From Cardinalis cardinalis (taxonomy: Eukaryota > Chordata > Aves > Passeriformes > Cardinalidae): DNA of 64,000 nucleotides. The translations under genes and the position numbers were made by a program. Positions 1-14,100 of this stretch are shown in pieces (the stretch's first letter is position 1; each line of letters opens with the position of its first letter). The stretch is taken from contig JACDOX010000013.1 of the NCBI GenBank assembly GCA_014549065.1, forward strand, positions 4,264,370 to 4,328,369, given 5' to 3'. A model generated the notes under the pieces. It was not told the origin of the DNA and searched no databases. It was given only the letters and a program-made list of their open reading frames with translations.

Positions 1-219
1 AAAGGAGCAGGGATTTACTAAGCACATTAACTTTACAGTAGATCTTCACCTCCAAAAAACCCTTCAGAAATGAGTACACACACCATTTTACCATATGAAA
101 CAAAACATTNNTCCTTTGTNGGGAGATACAATATAAGAAAATAAAGGTAGCAGAGAAAGTAATCTTNCCCCATTAAGGAGTTNCAGCTGATCCAATTATT
201 AGAGATTGGGAACAGGCCT

Positions 220-444
220 GATGTTAACAGGCCACACCTGCAGCCAATAAGAAGAGTGTTATAAAAGAGTGGATTGGTTGGTTGAGGGGNACTGGAGTCA
301 GCTNGNTACTGTGAGGACAAGGAAGAGTCAGTGCCTGGAGGAGCTGCCTACAAGAAACATCAAGGAGGTACAAAACTCCTTGATATGGAACCCTTGCAAT
401 GTAATGACAATAGAACTCTTGCAATATAATGACAACAGTCCTCN
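220..444 (+). promoter_or_regulatory. LTR-like promoter segment (uncertain)
   Basis: A CCAAT box (244-248) sits just upstream of a TATAAAA box (260-266), and two further ATTGG motifs (inverted CCAAT) are near 273-280. A small perfect hairpin follows (CAAGGAG at 361-367 and CTCCTTG at 376-382) and then a 25 bp tandem duplication. Dense single-base Ns (positions 110, 111, 120, 167, 183, 290, 304, 306, 444) suggest a multicopy sequence with ambiguous base calls. Together this resembles the U3/R part of a retroviral LTR, but I see no TG...CA ends or target-site duplication and do not recognise the family. It could also be chance motifs in unique DNA. Confidence 0.25.
393..442. repeat. 25 bp tandem duplication, two copies
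   Basis: Two adjacent 25 bp units (393-417 and 418-442), both beginning CTTGCAAT, match at 21 of 25 positions. The difference at the ninth base and three or so near the end show the duplication is not very recent. Confidence 0.9.
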
Positions 445-633
445 TGGCATGAAACACTCAGAGAGTAAATCTGGAGAGAACTTGTGTCATGCAAATGGAG
501 TACAATTCTGTGATGCTGCAGGTTGGTGGCTGTGAATCACAGTGCTGCTCAGGAGATCTGTCTCTCCAGGCTTCATTGCTCCTAAAGCAACAGGTAACAA
601 ACTAAAAATGCTTTCAACTCTTCTAAAACTCAG

Positions 634-690
634 TGTCTTTGGGTTTAACCCCAGCTGGCAACTAAGTACCACACAGCTGCTTGCTCCAAA
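634..690 (+). mobile_element. Fragment of an avian LTR-type interspersed repeat
   Basis: The stretch starts with TGTC and runs through GTTTAACCCCAGCTGGCA, then an AAC-TAAG-ACCACACAGC block and a CTGCTTGCTCC block. I recognise this order of short motifs as the start of an LTR-type repeat widespread in bird genomes. Similarity seems to stop soon after 690, so only about 55 bp of the end survives. The assignment is from memory of the family; a repeat-library search would settle it. Confidence 0.45.
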
Positions 691-3600
691 TGGTTTAGAT
701 AAATATGTTTGTTGAAAGGTTACTGGCCAGATTGAGCAGCCCCAGGCATTCTGCTTCAGTTTTGGCATGGGTCCATGCACCATCCTTGCAAGAAAGTTTG
801 TCAACTTCATTAATCTATCCACTACTTTTACTTTTTTTACCTTCTAACATAATAATAAGCTGAAAACGTGCCTCCCCTTGAAGTGATAAAATTAAAATAT
901 ATACTGATTAAAATAAATTGCACATACCTNAGCTGCATGTGGCCAAGTGTTAGTAATGTGATATTATAATTACCAATTGCACCCCCTACATTTTCAACAG
1001 GTATGCTCAAACCCCATTCAGCATATATNCATATTTCTACTGAAATATACATGTATCCAGATATTTTCAGTCATAATTTCTTAGAACATTCAAACCAGTN
1101 CTGAAGCCTCCCCTTGTTCCTAAGGTTCAGTGTAGCTTTGGAGCGTGTTAGTTTGCATCATTCTGCATTACAGCAAACAANTGAAGTTAAGCCCTAATGA
1201 AAACCTGCTTTTGGAGTGTTGTTGACTCTGCACTGGCCTCAGTGGATTTGTCTCCACTGTTAATTAGAAGCATCCCTGGTCCAGGCTCTGTTCTGGGGCC
1301 CCAACCAGCCCCACAGCACTGCTGTCAGCTCATTACAAGGCTGCCTTGGAGGNCTCTGCAAGTGCTCTTTGGGGTCTCCGAGGTACCTGCTCCCAGCTGG
1401 CAGTGGAGACAGGACTTTGTGAGCTCTGGCTCCCTTCAGTGCTGTCTCAGCACGTTCCATATGCCAAACAGTTGGGATGTACTACAGCCATGCTGCAGGA
1501 AGAACACGATCCTGTACCACTACCACAGCTTTGGGCTTGGGAAGGGAGAAGGAAGGTCAGGCTGAGCCTCAGTGGGGGCAGCTCATCCCGCACGAAGTGG
1601 GGTCTACACAGGGTTGTCAAGACCAGGTCTGTGCTCCTTGGTCTTGTGGCTACCACCTCACCCTACACCTTCTTTAATTTGAGAACATGCACATAGCTGC
1701 ACTTCTCTGGAGAGCCCTGAGACAAATGTGCCACCCTGAAAAGGGAGNTAGGGGAGAGAGGGAAGGGATCTTTCAACTTTAAATAATACTCCCTAAAATT
1801 ACCCAATCGTATTTTCTGAGGAAATAAATAGTTGGTTTAGAAAACTCCGTTCTGCATGTGTACTTTTGCCAGGAGAGAAGTGACCATGCCTACCAGAAAG
1901 AAAAATCCCACTGAGTTCACNGCACTGTGAAATAAAATCCAAAGTGGCTAGTAGGGAGAAAATTCCACTCTTCTGTGAGGTTGAAGACTCTCCCCAACTA
2001 ATGACAGGATAGAGCAATTGATCTTGTGTGGCTGCTGTATTTTANTGCAGTGCTCAGCTTTTGCTGTGTGATCACAGATGAGTTTTACAACAGGTTGGTT
2101 TTCCAAGGCTGCTTTCTTTTCTCTCTCATATGGCATGATCTATTTCATAAGATAATATAATTAAATTAATTAAATTCCATATTTTGNTTGAGACACAAGA
2201 AATCATCACTATTAAAGATGTCTATTAAAAATGTGTTTTAAAAAATATTTGAGTTTTTAAGGACATGAACTAACAGCAAAAATGAACAGGACAAAGTGCA
2301 CAGATCAAAGAATATGCACATATGGTATACATAGGGTGGCCATCATATATGATGTAGATGTGCCCAGTTTAAGGTACATTTCACATATACACTGAGTCAA
2401 GCATTAACACCCCAACAGGGTTCAGGGGTAAGTGCCAAAGACGAGAGCAGAGGAGGAGTGAGGATGGTGAGGAAATAGGTAAGCAACAGACCNGAGGAAA
2501 AAGGCAGAGATAAAAGCAGTGTAAGTTACCAAAACGAGACTTTTCTGCCACAGATGTNTTTACTTCTGCAGCTTTGAAAGAAATTAATCTCTAAGATCTT
2601 CACATTGGTTTTCTATAAATAGGCAAGAATAAATCCACTTAGAAACACTTTATTGCCACTATGACATGAAGGAAGCATTAACCTTGAAACAAAAAGCAAG
2701 AGATGAATGGCTGACTGCCCAAGCCTAAAAGGAAACTGCCTGCCCATTGCTGCATGCATATTTGTGTGATGCCTTAAAATGTTTTCTTTTGAGGGAAAAG
2801 AGGGCTATTACTTGGGTAATAGCCACTCTTCTACCAAATAGTAATTAATAAGACATCCATGGAGAATTGAGTTGATTTAAATACTTTATTGTAAAGGGTA
2901 TTTAGCAATCATGTTCCCACTAAATGGATAATTAAATAAGTCACACTCTCCATTTAGAAATGCAGTTCATTGTTAATGACCTAATATCTGGGTGCACAGT
3001 TTTTTTCTCAGAATCCAGCCCCCTTTGGGGCCTCACACTGCAGTAGAACCTCCAAGCTGAGAAAACACTGCTTTATGTTTTGGATACTCAAACCACAAGT
3101 GATAGACTACAGATATGTATGTTATCAGCTTTAAAATTAGTAACTTCCTGTGGGTAATAGCCTTAAGGGCAAATTGAAATTTATATGGTGAAGTTAATGG
3201 AAGTAAGATCAGTTTTCACTGTTCATATAATACACTTTTCCATTGGGTTCAGCTTGCTGTTGTGCTGCCCTGACCACCATGTGCCCTTCTGGTAGTAAAA
3301 GAGAACAGAGTTGCTCCTCTGTCCTCAGTCCATGTCAAACTGATCCCACTGAACAGGACTGAACAGGTTGGAAACAGACAGGTTTTNCTTTATGAAAATT
3401 AAAAACTAGGACTGTCAGAATTCAGTCAACATGGAAAAGAGATCTCAATTAAATAAGTCTCTTTTTTCTACTCTTATGTCTGTGATTTTCCTCCATGAGA
3501 CCAGATCCATTACCAGAAGGAATCTGTTATGGTTGTTATTATTCATGTTACAAAAGCACAGTGAGGCTTTTAGAGGTCCCAATATGTGAAGTGATACTAA

Positions 3601-5508
3601 AAACGTGATTGGGCCCTTTGCATNCAATTTAAGTTGCTTAAAAAAACAACTTAGCTTTTGACTTTAAATTCATCTTTCTCCTCTCACAAGAGACACTGAT
3701 AAGATATGTCTCTATTTTGCAAATTCTCTTAAATAGCAGCCAACTGTAAGTCTCAGGTCCAAGTCTTAAATCCTTCTGCTGAGAGTAAAAATGCACATTA
3801 TGGACTGGGAGAGGAAATGGAGACACAGCAGGACCCATGAGACCTGCCACTATCCACTTTCTTCTCTAAGATGTTAATTTGGATCAGTCCCTCATAGCAG
3901 AAGGAACCAGCTTAACTTTTTTCTTCCCCAAGAACTGAAAGGGTGTTGCTTAAGGGACAGATTCTTATAAAAATATACTCACCTCCAGCTAAAAGCAGAA
4001 GTTAAGGCACACAAATTCATTCAGTAATACCGTTTAGAGATTCCTGAGCAAGCTGACATAGAATGTACTTGTCACTGCAGGAACTATGTGAGGGCTGGTG
4101 GAGAAGGGGAATGATGGGGCTGGGGAGGAGCTTTTGGTGGCCAAGGGAAAGGCTCCTGTGTACTTTTGCCACCATCCTCAGATCTCTTCTCCCTCCCCAG
4201 ACCCAGGGGAGCCTGTTGTAGGCATTCTATTCAAAGTGAAAGCTGAAAGCTTTTTGACTAAAAATTCATTGCTGNAGATTTACTGCCTAATCTCAGGGGA
4301 ATTTAATTTGCTGGTTTAGAAATGGGAGTGNCCCTTCAGTGTATTTTGAGGATACAGCCACAGCATTACTTTGGTGAAAGCTGGGTATGATATGGATTTG
4401 TCCTGTGATTGCTCATAAGATCTTGGCCCTAGACCTTACCTTGTACAATCAATAAAGTTTGGGAATCTGAATATTAAACATAAGCAGATGGTTTAGCAGT
4501 ACAGGTAAACAAACTAAAATGTTCGTCTGGAAAATTAATGTAGGAAAACAGAAACAAAAAATTCTAGGTAATTTACATTTTCAATAGGGGCAGAAATCAT
4601 AGAACTTACAGGNTGTAAATCTTTATAAAGTCTTGCTGTATGTGCAATTAATTATCAATTTGGAATCAGAAAAATTCAAAATATGGGCAAGTTCATTAAA
4701 ACAGGAGAATAAATGGGGAACTGTGCAAAAAACTCCACTTGTCCTTAAATCTAAGATTCTTTAGGAAATCAGATCTCTGCCCTTGAAGAAAGATATCTCA
4801 GTCTGTTAAGTCCTAGCATGGGTGATTTGAATCCATCATGTCAGAAGTATAGTCCTCCTGCTGGAAGAACTCCAGAAATGAGATTAGCAGTTGTTCAAGC
4901 AGGAAGTAATAAAAGCAATTCAGCCTCCTCTGGGGAAAGGTAACACCACAACAATGTGATTTTCCTGGGATAATGCAGCATTAGGCTGGTGAATGAGTTG
5001 ATGTCATTGATNAAAGGTAGACTGGAAACTGTGGTAACTCCAGTGAAATAAGTTTCACTCTAAGAGAAAGGGCATCAATCATGATATGTACCTGAAAAGT
5101 AGCCTGACATTACGCCCAAGAAGATAAAATGGCTACAAACACACATGGGTATCATCCAAAAATTTTCAAGATTATATTGATGGCAATAATCCATCACCCA
5201 GCATTTTAGTTATCAATTGTGAGTGTCTAGATACCATCCAAAACCCAAAAAATGGACAAAATAATACGTCATGAAGCTTCTAGTTTTGCCCACACAGCTG
5301 CAGAAAGAGAAGCTGAACCCTGACTGTTTGAAGCCCTTGGAGCCTGGTTCTGTTTTGAATTGACCTGGCAAAGAGGTGACGTCCCACAGCCCTCTCCTGT
5401 GGTGGGTCCACAGCTATCAGTGATGGATTTCACAGGCTTGAACTGCAGGGAATGGCTGTNGGAGATGATGTGCAAGTCAGCACCCTAGCCTGCAGCTGGA
5501 GAAAATAC
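691..5508. other. Non-coding stretch, no gene recognised
   Basis: AT-rich DNA with only short open frames on either strand, none with protein-like composition, splice context or recognisable motifs. There is a small AT palindrome near 2,158-2,180 built of AATTAAATTAATT-type sequence. I see no clear transposable element, RNA gene or CpG clustering. Confidence 0.6.
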
Positions 5509-5531
5509 CTTTTCTCAGCCACTGAGAAAAG
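5509..5531. repeat. Perfect 10 bp stem hairpin
   Basis: CTTTTCTCAG (5509-5518), a 3-base spacer CCA, then CTGAGAAAAG (5522-5531) form a perfect inverted repeat. There is no T-run or other sign of a terminator, and its function, if any, is unknown. Confidence 0.9.
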
Positions 5532-8083
5532 CTATTATTTCAAACAAATGCATGGTATCTTTTTAAATTATCATTCCTGAAAGAATACGGAACACAAGAA
5601 GAAGCTGAGCCAATGGGACAGGAAGATACATACAAACTAAGAGTAAAAGNACTGATGGCAATTTGGCAGCCATAGGAGGACTAGAGGGATGATAATGAAT
5701 AGGAACTGTTTTCTCAGGCACTGAATACAGCTACTGTGATTCAGATTTGGAAGCTGCATAAAGCTCTAAAAAGAGTAGGAAAAAACCATTATTGAGACTC
5801 CAGTTCTGAGCAGATCCTATGTAACTCCAGGGGTCAGAGCTTGGTGCTGTGATAACACATCTGACTGCTTAACTGGAATGTTTTCATAGCTACACATAAA
5901 ATGATTTCTGGGAAGACAGACCTGCAGCTGAACCATTTATCATTGTTTATGGGCTGGCTGGATAAAGACCATGTCTCAGGAGTAAAGATGCTTCCTGTGG
6001 TTCTACCTGAAGTGTACATATCAGAGTAGACATCCTTTACTCCATGACTGGCACTCTTTATCTGCATTGGAAATGAAACAAATTTGGACTCTGCAGTGTC
6101 AAAGGAGCCCTTAAACGCTCTTACTGGTCCAAAATAGTCCCTTTCCAATTTCATGAGCTGTACATTACCAANTGCAGGAAATGTATGGGTCTCAAAAAGA
6201 CTCCCTTTCTACTGTAACAAAGACCACTTTCCTTTTCTAAGAAACAGAGAGATGGACAGAGATTTAACAGAACAAGAAAAAAATAGGAAGCAGATGAGTG
6301 CAGCTGCTGTCTGGAGCTGTTACTCTGATTCAGANAAGGGTGAGACGAGATGAGACCCAAGTCTGAACAGAAAGAGGNATAAAAACTCACATAGGATGGG
6401 ATACCAAGAAAATATATAATACATGCTGAAAGAAAAGAGAAATTGAGTTGGATGAAACAATATTTCTTTTTCCATAAATGTTGTAAAATCTCTGTGCANA
6501 GAAGTTTCACAAAGCAAGGAAAAATGTGGGCAGAGGGGCTTTTGGAGGCAGTCACAGACAGCTCACTTAGTAGAAATGCAGAGGTAAGGATGAAAAGGGG
6601 AGCTACATGGAATGGGCTGAGAACCCTCTTTTGGAAAGGAGACATTAGATACCAAAATGGCAAGTAAACCTTGGTATTTCTGTTCCATACATACACAATG
6701 AAAATTCTTTGTGAGTTTATGTGATAAGACTGGCAAAACCCCATTTATTTCTGCATTATTCCCTTAATAGGAGTTTCTGCATTTTGCCAGTATGAAAAAG
6801 GCAATGTAATTAAATGGGTGTATAAACTGAGTAGATATCATGGTCAAGCAGACATAACCTATTGCAGGGAAATGCCATTGAACTTGCCCCATGTAATTAA
6901 AAAACAATCATCAGCTTGATCAGGCCCTGCAGAGATATGCTTTCATTAGCCTGAGCTGGCTATNGATAGCTTCCTGCATTTCCATCACCCCCTGGAGCAC
7001 GAGGCAGCACTTCACATGTGTCTGTATTTGGGACTGGTTGGTCAGACATGGGGAAAGACTGCTTGGGGCCAGCGGAGATAATGATTTTTAACAGCTGAAC
7101 TACAGAATCCTAGGCAATTATATAAAGTTAATTCAGTTTGTAAATCCAATTAAAAATAAGTTTTAGCGCCATGAAAAGCAAAGTTTTTACTGTAATTATA
7201 GAAATATGCTTACGCTAATTATTTTTCTTACCAGAATGCAAAACAATGTTTGATGAGTATAATTCTGTATTATCAGCAGTTTACAGATATCANAGAAATT
7301 GTGCAGGTTTGAAAGCTTGGCTCTGGTTAAGGGAGAAATGAAGCAAGTCTAAGCAAGTTCCCACACAGAATCAGGCATTGTGTCAGGCTTTTGATTTAGT
7401 GGCATCAGAAGTTACCGAAGGTCTGCAGCCAGCAAGATTCTCACAACTGAAGAAGCAGCTCCTTGTTTGATAAGTTTAGGCTGCCCGTGTACACTGGCTC
7501 ACAGCCACAAGTTTGAAAGTAAATGAGTGCAGCTTTTGTAGGAGTGCAGGAGAAGCTCCAGTGACTGTGCGATTACTGGGTTTTGGCATTCATCTGATAT
7601 ACACGATCATGTATTCTAATGAGCATGTTACTNTTATAAAAATATGATAAAATAAGCCTTCAGTAGGCCCTATGTAATAATGGCTTCTGTTGTTATTGTA
7701 TGTGATATTGCATATCTTTCAGGTTATCAACATGGCAGCAAAAAAAAAAATCTAAAACCTTTAAAATCATATAATTCAAAACTGCTATGAAACATCCCAT
7801 TCCCCAAATTTTACAGGAATAAATACAAATTTATCATCCAAATCCACAGACAATGTTGGCAATCTCAATTTACATATCTTTTTCTTCAAGTGTAAGGATA
7901 AGAATTTCAAAAAGAGGGATATTTTTTTTCAGGTAGCATGAGCAACATACACTGACACTGACCGGCCTTTCTTGAGGACCTGTCTGCATAGCTAGAAAAG
8001 ATATAATAAATGAAGTACAGTTTTGAACTTTTTAGTGTTGTGATTACATGATAAATACTTCTAAAATACATTGAAAATATCTA
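5532..8083. other. Non-coding stretch; holds the longest AT-rich open frame
   Basis: The minus strand is open for 197 codons at 6,151-6,744, but several Ns hide possible stops, the composition is hydrophobic and low in structure, and no family is recognisable, so I do not call a gene. From about 6,800 to 7,290 the DNA has several ATTA/TAAT homeodomain-type cores and ordered, non-repetitive composition, which could fit a conserved non-coding element. That cannot be tested without alignment. Confidence 0.5.
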
Positions 8084-8135
8084 GGCATTTAATTCCCCAT
8101 CTTTAAGATCTCTGGCATTTAATTCCCCATCTTTA
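8084..8135. repeat. Short tandem duplication, 22 bp core at 30 bp period
   Basis: An identical 22 bp core beginning GGCATTTAATTCCCC occurs at 8084-8105 and again at 8114-8135. The period is 30 bp, so one duplicated unit has slightly diverged edges. The perfect identity of the core points to a fairly recent slippage or template-switch event. Confidence 0.95.
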
Positions 8136-11100
8136 TTCAATCTGGGGAGATTTATGGCTCTTTCTGCCTTTCTCAACATGGCCACAGTTGCTACACTCAA
8201 GATACCAATCAGGTTGAAGACCCTTGGCTCCTCATCTTCACTGACTTTTTTCTTCTTCTACATGTCTTTTTATTATTGGCCTTTCCCACAATCACTAAAA
8301 ATTTTGTATAACAACCTATTATCTTCCAAGTGTTTTTCACTGTATCTTCACAGTCCTTACTAACCCTCACAGCCTTGATCCAGTACTTAACCTACAAGAT
8401 TCAAACTGCTTCTATCCAAGCAAATACAGAAAATGTTTGACAATACAGAAAAAGTCTTGCCAAGCACTTGGCAGCTGAAAACCTGAAGGGACTCATAGGA
8501 GGGCTTGAGGAATGTGACACTTCTTGGGAGGATCATTGCATAGGTTGTGTACTAATTCTGAAAACTGAAGTAGTCAAACCCATGTTATTTTTTTTTTATG
8601 CAGCTGTCTAAAATCGAAATTGAGGTCAGCAGAGGGACTTTTCTCTTGAGTGTTTTCAGAGACATTNTCCCCTCCTGTGCCCAGGAACCATTTGGGAGTT
8701 TTGTCTCTGGGACTCCTGGAGGGACAGAGTCGATGGAAAGACTAACATCTGCATGTGGGCTGCCTTCAGCTTTGTAAGATCTGCTGAAAATGGTGGTGGC
8801 ATCTCAACCCTTCCAGATCTGGCCAATTTCAGCCCTACTCTTCTTTCAGGTGCTGCAGTAATTATCAGATGATGAGAAACTCTCCACAGCCTGTCTCCCC
8901 TGGCAGCAAGGCTGCCAGCTTCAGACAAATCTTGGCTGTCTCCCAGGGCAGGGCAGCGAGCCCAGACACCGATGAATGACCCTCTTCTGCCATATANACA
9001 CAGGACACGCACTCCTTTTGAAGGAAACTGCTGTGAGGTGAGTTGTTCAGCTGTCCTTGCATTTAGTATGCTAAAATAATGCCCTTGTGTTTTAAGGAGG
9101 ATGTGTTATGGAGATAGTGGATTTGTTCAAGATAGGTTCAAAGAAGCCAGGAATTTTGGGAACTGGAGGAAAGCAGGGCTGTGTATCTCTCTCGTCTAAA
9201 GCGAGTTGACAAAAATCCCAAAACTCACAGTTATTTCACTTTTCTACCTATTCACTGATAAAAACACTTTGCAGCTCCTTGACAAGCATTGTGTTAATGA
9301 AAACAAGGTGTCTATGAGGCATAAGGGGTGCCCAAATAGTTCTGAAAGATCTCCTTCCAAATTGTGGACAAGATCCCTCTTACTCCATTAATCTAAATCA
9401 CACTGAACTCACAATAGAGGTACCTGAGGGAGGGATAAATGTATGCAAAGAAATAGTTTGCTATGTTTGCATTTTGTAACCCTCTTTCCTCTAAATGGAA
9501 TACGTATGCATATCAATATGTGTTTGAAATATCAAACACACAGCCATCTATGGCTTTTACTTCGGTGGACAGAAAGGGAAGTGCCAATTTTTTAAGATCC
9601 TGGTGTAGAGCCTTACTCATGTTTGGATGGTACTTTGTGGGCATCCAATACTGTCAGCTCTGACTCTGGATCCTGGCATCTAAGGACTGTAGCTCTGCTT
9701 GCCACTGTGTCCTCCTCTGACTTTACTCAGTGTAAGGCTTGGGCTAGGTCAGCCTGCTGAGATGAGGGAATACCTAGTTTTATGTGTCACTGGCATTTAT
9801 GGGTTACTGGGATGGCAATGAAGCTCATTTATGCAATACAGCCTGCACATTTCTGTGTGCCCCAAGGGGAGATATTTGCTGCAAAGCACTGCCAAAAATA
9901 CATGCTTAAAAAATTAGTAGCTTTGGGGGATAAAAATTGAAGTTGAGCAGCTATAAGGATGATTAGCTCCTTNAATCTCTTCTGTGAATCCTATTAAATT
10001 CAACTTCTACTGCCTGAAGAGCTTCTGTCCTCTCCCCCTGCCAGCTCCCTGGATAAAGGGAATATGTAATGCTGGACAAAATATTATTCTAACAGAAGGC
10101 TTCCCTCAGAATTAAAAATGAAGAAACACTCATCAATTCCCAAATTACATGGGATTTAGCTCTATGTAGAGACACCATTTCTGACCACTTTTGCATTCNC
10201 TTTACTGACCTGCAGTTGTTCATGAATACTTGAAAGCTATTAACGTCCTAAACGACCTCAGAAGCAACCAAGGACAATATTTAGAACCACTGCATTTCCA
10301 GAGAATGCTTTGTTGTTGTATCTTNGTGTAGAAACAACAAAAAGTAGAGTCTAAAATTATTCCCTGTTTTGGGCTTTAAGACATTGNAGTACTGTACAAT
10401 GGTGCAGATGGTGAGAAAAAAGGGTCTATTGCTGAGAATAACTGNTCCCTTTCACAAAAGTTTAAATTCACTGTGACCCCATCATCCCTTCTATGTCTAG
10501 CTAAGCTATCTGGAACCTGGACAGAACCTGGAATCTGGACTGCCTCCAAGTTCCTCCCATGCACACCCAGGTTGTCCTTGTACACAACCTGAAATCTAAG
10601 ATGCAGTTTCTCCCCGTGTTGTACAACCCTGAACACACAGTGTGCATCAACCCTCTGACCTCCCACTGGCACCTCTGGAGGCTTTCCACATTCATTTTGA
10701 AAAAAACAGTAGTCACCCAAGTGTTTAAGGCACAGATTTTAAGAGGCACAGAAATCCTTCGTGGTGGTGCACATAAATAGCTGTGTGGGCTTCAAGCTGC
10801 ATAGAAGATGACAAAAAGCTGGGACATGAAGCTGGTGAAAAGCACCTGGATAAGGGTCTTGTGGGGCTGAAAAATGAATCCTGGGAAAAAAAGGGCAAGC
10901 ACATGAGAGAAAAGAAATCTCTGGTTTTAATGTGGGACAGACATTTTGAAAAAAATTGTTTGAATGGTTATGAGTTNTATTGTTAATCTCTGGTATTTAT
11001 TGGGAGCATTTCTCACAAATACAGCCCTGCAAAAACATGCCGTTTGTCTAGTTGGTCCCTCCGTGAGCATGTGGTCAAAATTCACTAGAATTTTAATCTT

Positions 11101-14100
11101 AACTGTGACCATTTTTTTCCCAGCCTTGAATCCAGTGTACTTCCCCAAGCCCTGTACTGGCACTGCATGAGCCCCAGGAACACAGGCTGCTTGAGTGCCA
11201 GCCAAATCCTCATTAAACTGCTGACTATTCCAATCACATACTGACCAACATGTCCGAAAGGGTCAAGGAAAATAAAGGTCAGGAGAGGGTGGTGTTGTCT
11301 GCTGGTGATGTAAACCTGTGTCCTCACAGTGGTGCTGCAATTTCATCACTGCACCTGATTCAAAAATACACCAACAGGTATGTGGAATCTTGGAGAATCT
11401 ACAGTGTATTCTTGGGAGAAAAAGGAACATTTTTTAATNTCAGGAGAGAGTCTGGGTTTGCCTCATGATATGTGTATGGATAATCCATTTCTTATGGAAT
11501 TGGTCTCTTGCATTGTAAGACACTGAAATAATCACCAAATGCCAGATGTGACAAAAAATGTAATCACCCTGGTTTTGACCCAATTTTTAATCTTGTGTTA
11601 GCTTTTTGTTTCATACGCGCACTTACAACTGAGCCCAAACAATAAGGATGTTTTATGCCATCGTGACAGAATGAGTGCATATTGTGCCTCCAAATCTCAT
11701 AATTCCAATAAGGGATCTGATGAATAAATAAAAGTTAATGTAAGCTCTGTATTAAAAGATTGCCTCCTTTTAAGTCTTTCTCTGACTTATTATCTCAATT
11801 ATATCTTATGTTGCTACTGCAAAGCAAAGGCTCAATTATATTCATTAGTTTATAGTCCATCTGATGTAATTTTTAAAAGAGATCCAAATCTCATTTGTAC
11901 TTCCTCAGGTCATCACTTTTATTTCCATGTCTAAAGCTTGGTGAAGTTTTGAAATAGGTTGATACAGCTTCCCTATCAGAAAAGCAGGAAGGCTGCTGGA
12001 GGATGGTCTATGTGGATAAAACCACCACTGAATTCCTCAGGTTTGATTTTGCACAGATGCTGGTACAAAACACAAGAGTTCAAGTAATCTATCTGAAGGC
12101 AATTCTTTGCAACTCTAAGCACCCCAGAGAGTCAATGAGTTCTTAATTTTACCATCAGACAGACAGTTTGTCATTTAACCAAATATAGAATATCTGCTCT
12201 CATGACTTAAGAGCTCTCACATGTGAGCATTGAGTATGTTTGTAATTAACTACAGTCTATCTTTGTTCTAAACTCATTTTTCCAATATTAAAGCAACATG
12301 TTCTTCAGCAGCTTATAACTACAGCTGTAAGTTGGTAATGTTTGCAGGGACAAACAGAGCACTTCAACTGTACATGTGCCATCCTTGCTGAGTTCAGCCT
12401 GGAGGATGGCCTATGGCACTTTTGTCTGAAACAAACCAGTAAAAATGCTTAAACTACTTAAACTAAAATATTGTTGCCTATATTTTTTCAATTTCTAATT
12501 GTATTTCATAGAGTGCTTTGACTTATCCATAGTACCAGAATGTTCATAGCATCTATGTAGAGAAAGGATAAATACATATTCATGCATTTTATCTTAAATG
12601 TCAAATCAGGAAATTGTTTTAAAATCTCATTATTGAAGTGGGAAAGACAAACACTAAAAGGTTACAAAGCACTAAAATGAAATTTTTCTGCTCAAGCTTA
12701 ATTTGTTTTTTTGATGTATAGATTATAGTATTTTTTTACAAAATAGGCATAGACTATTTTCTCCACCAAGATGTTGTCTCAGTGAGCATATGCTAAGTAG
12801 TATGCAAAGTAGCACTGTGGATATACCTTGGAAATGGCTTGGCATTATTTAACAGGAAATGTTACTCACAGATCTTCAACAAGTTTTGTCCACCTGATGC
12901 TGTTTCTGCTGCCCAGGCATTCCTTGTCTCTCCAGTAGCTCTAACTGATAGCTCTCCAATGCTCCCCTTTGACCTGTCTGGTCCAGTACCACCTTGGTCA
13001 GCACATCAAACCTAGCAGGGATTGAGTCAGGCTGATTCTAGCACAATACCAGGACCCCAAAGTGAGAAAAAGGGTGCCCTAAAGTTAGGGGAAAAAAAAG
13101 CAGTTTCAAGGAAAGTTTGGCTTGCTTCAGGTGATTCTGGGCAAACACAGATTCCCTCTCTGTTCCTCACTCAACTCAAGCTTGTTGAAGATCAGGGAGT
13201 ATGAAGCATGTTTGTATGTGAGGATGACACATAGGAGCTCTGAGGTCAAAGCTGTACCAGTAAATTAAACAGTCTTGGGGTACTGACACCCACCTGTCTG
13301 CACTCTTAAGTGATGGTGACAGTGACAGTTTTGATCTGGACCAATGAGCACTCTGAGATACTGTTCACTGGCACCATTTGGAAACTAGCACAGCCAGGGA
13401 CCTTTCCCAGCAGGCAGCAGCAATGAGGCCCCCCTGCTGTACAAAGAGAGATTATAATGATGCCATGGGCAATGTCATGCCAGCTGGTCTCTACCAGACA
13501 TGGCACATTTAATTTTTTTGCCTGAATATATTTTGACTCAGTCACGCTTCTTGTGCCCGGACACATTATACCTTTAACCTGTAAAACAGTGGCAGTCTTT
13601 ACTCACTTGGCATTTGCCTGAGTTTGACCAAAATTACAGAAGTAACAGCACAAAAACTACATCCTCATCTAATGACAAGACCATTTCCAAAGGGTAAAGT
13701 TCTAGTGTTTCCTGAAGAGAAACATCACCATTTTAGGAATTTGTTAAAAGATTGTATTTGGGCATGGAAAATGACAAGCTGTCTGTCTAAAACCATCCTA
13801 GTTTGGCAATAATAAAGGCAAGTTGAACAAAATTTCCTAATGCAAATATAAGGTGACATTGATAGTAGTTACTCCAATAATGACACCTGTAGGAAGCTCT
13901 TTAGAAATAGGAACAGTAAGGCTATAGAGATTACACTTTTCTTAGTTCCACCAGCACAGCAGCAGAGAGCTCATCAGCCTCAGGTGTGTTGAGGCTGTGG
14001 TGTGTGTGAGCAGCCCTGCTGTTCTCTCCAGCACACTGCTGGCTAGTAATTTATATCTGGGATACATTAAAGCTTTAATTTTCNGCAGCTTTACGTTCAT

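Noticed and set aside
6151..6744. 197-codon minus-strand open frame
   Set aside because: A frame this long is roughly expected about once or less by chance in 64 kb over six frames. Four Ns may hide stops, and the hydrophobic peptide matches no family I know.
10376..10780. Overlapping open frames on both strands in a slightly GC-richer patch
   Set aside because: No motif, no splice context and no repeat match by eye. Open frames on opposite strands of the same patch suggest composition only.
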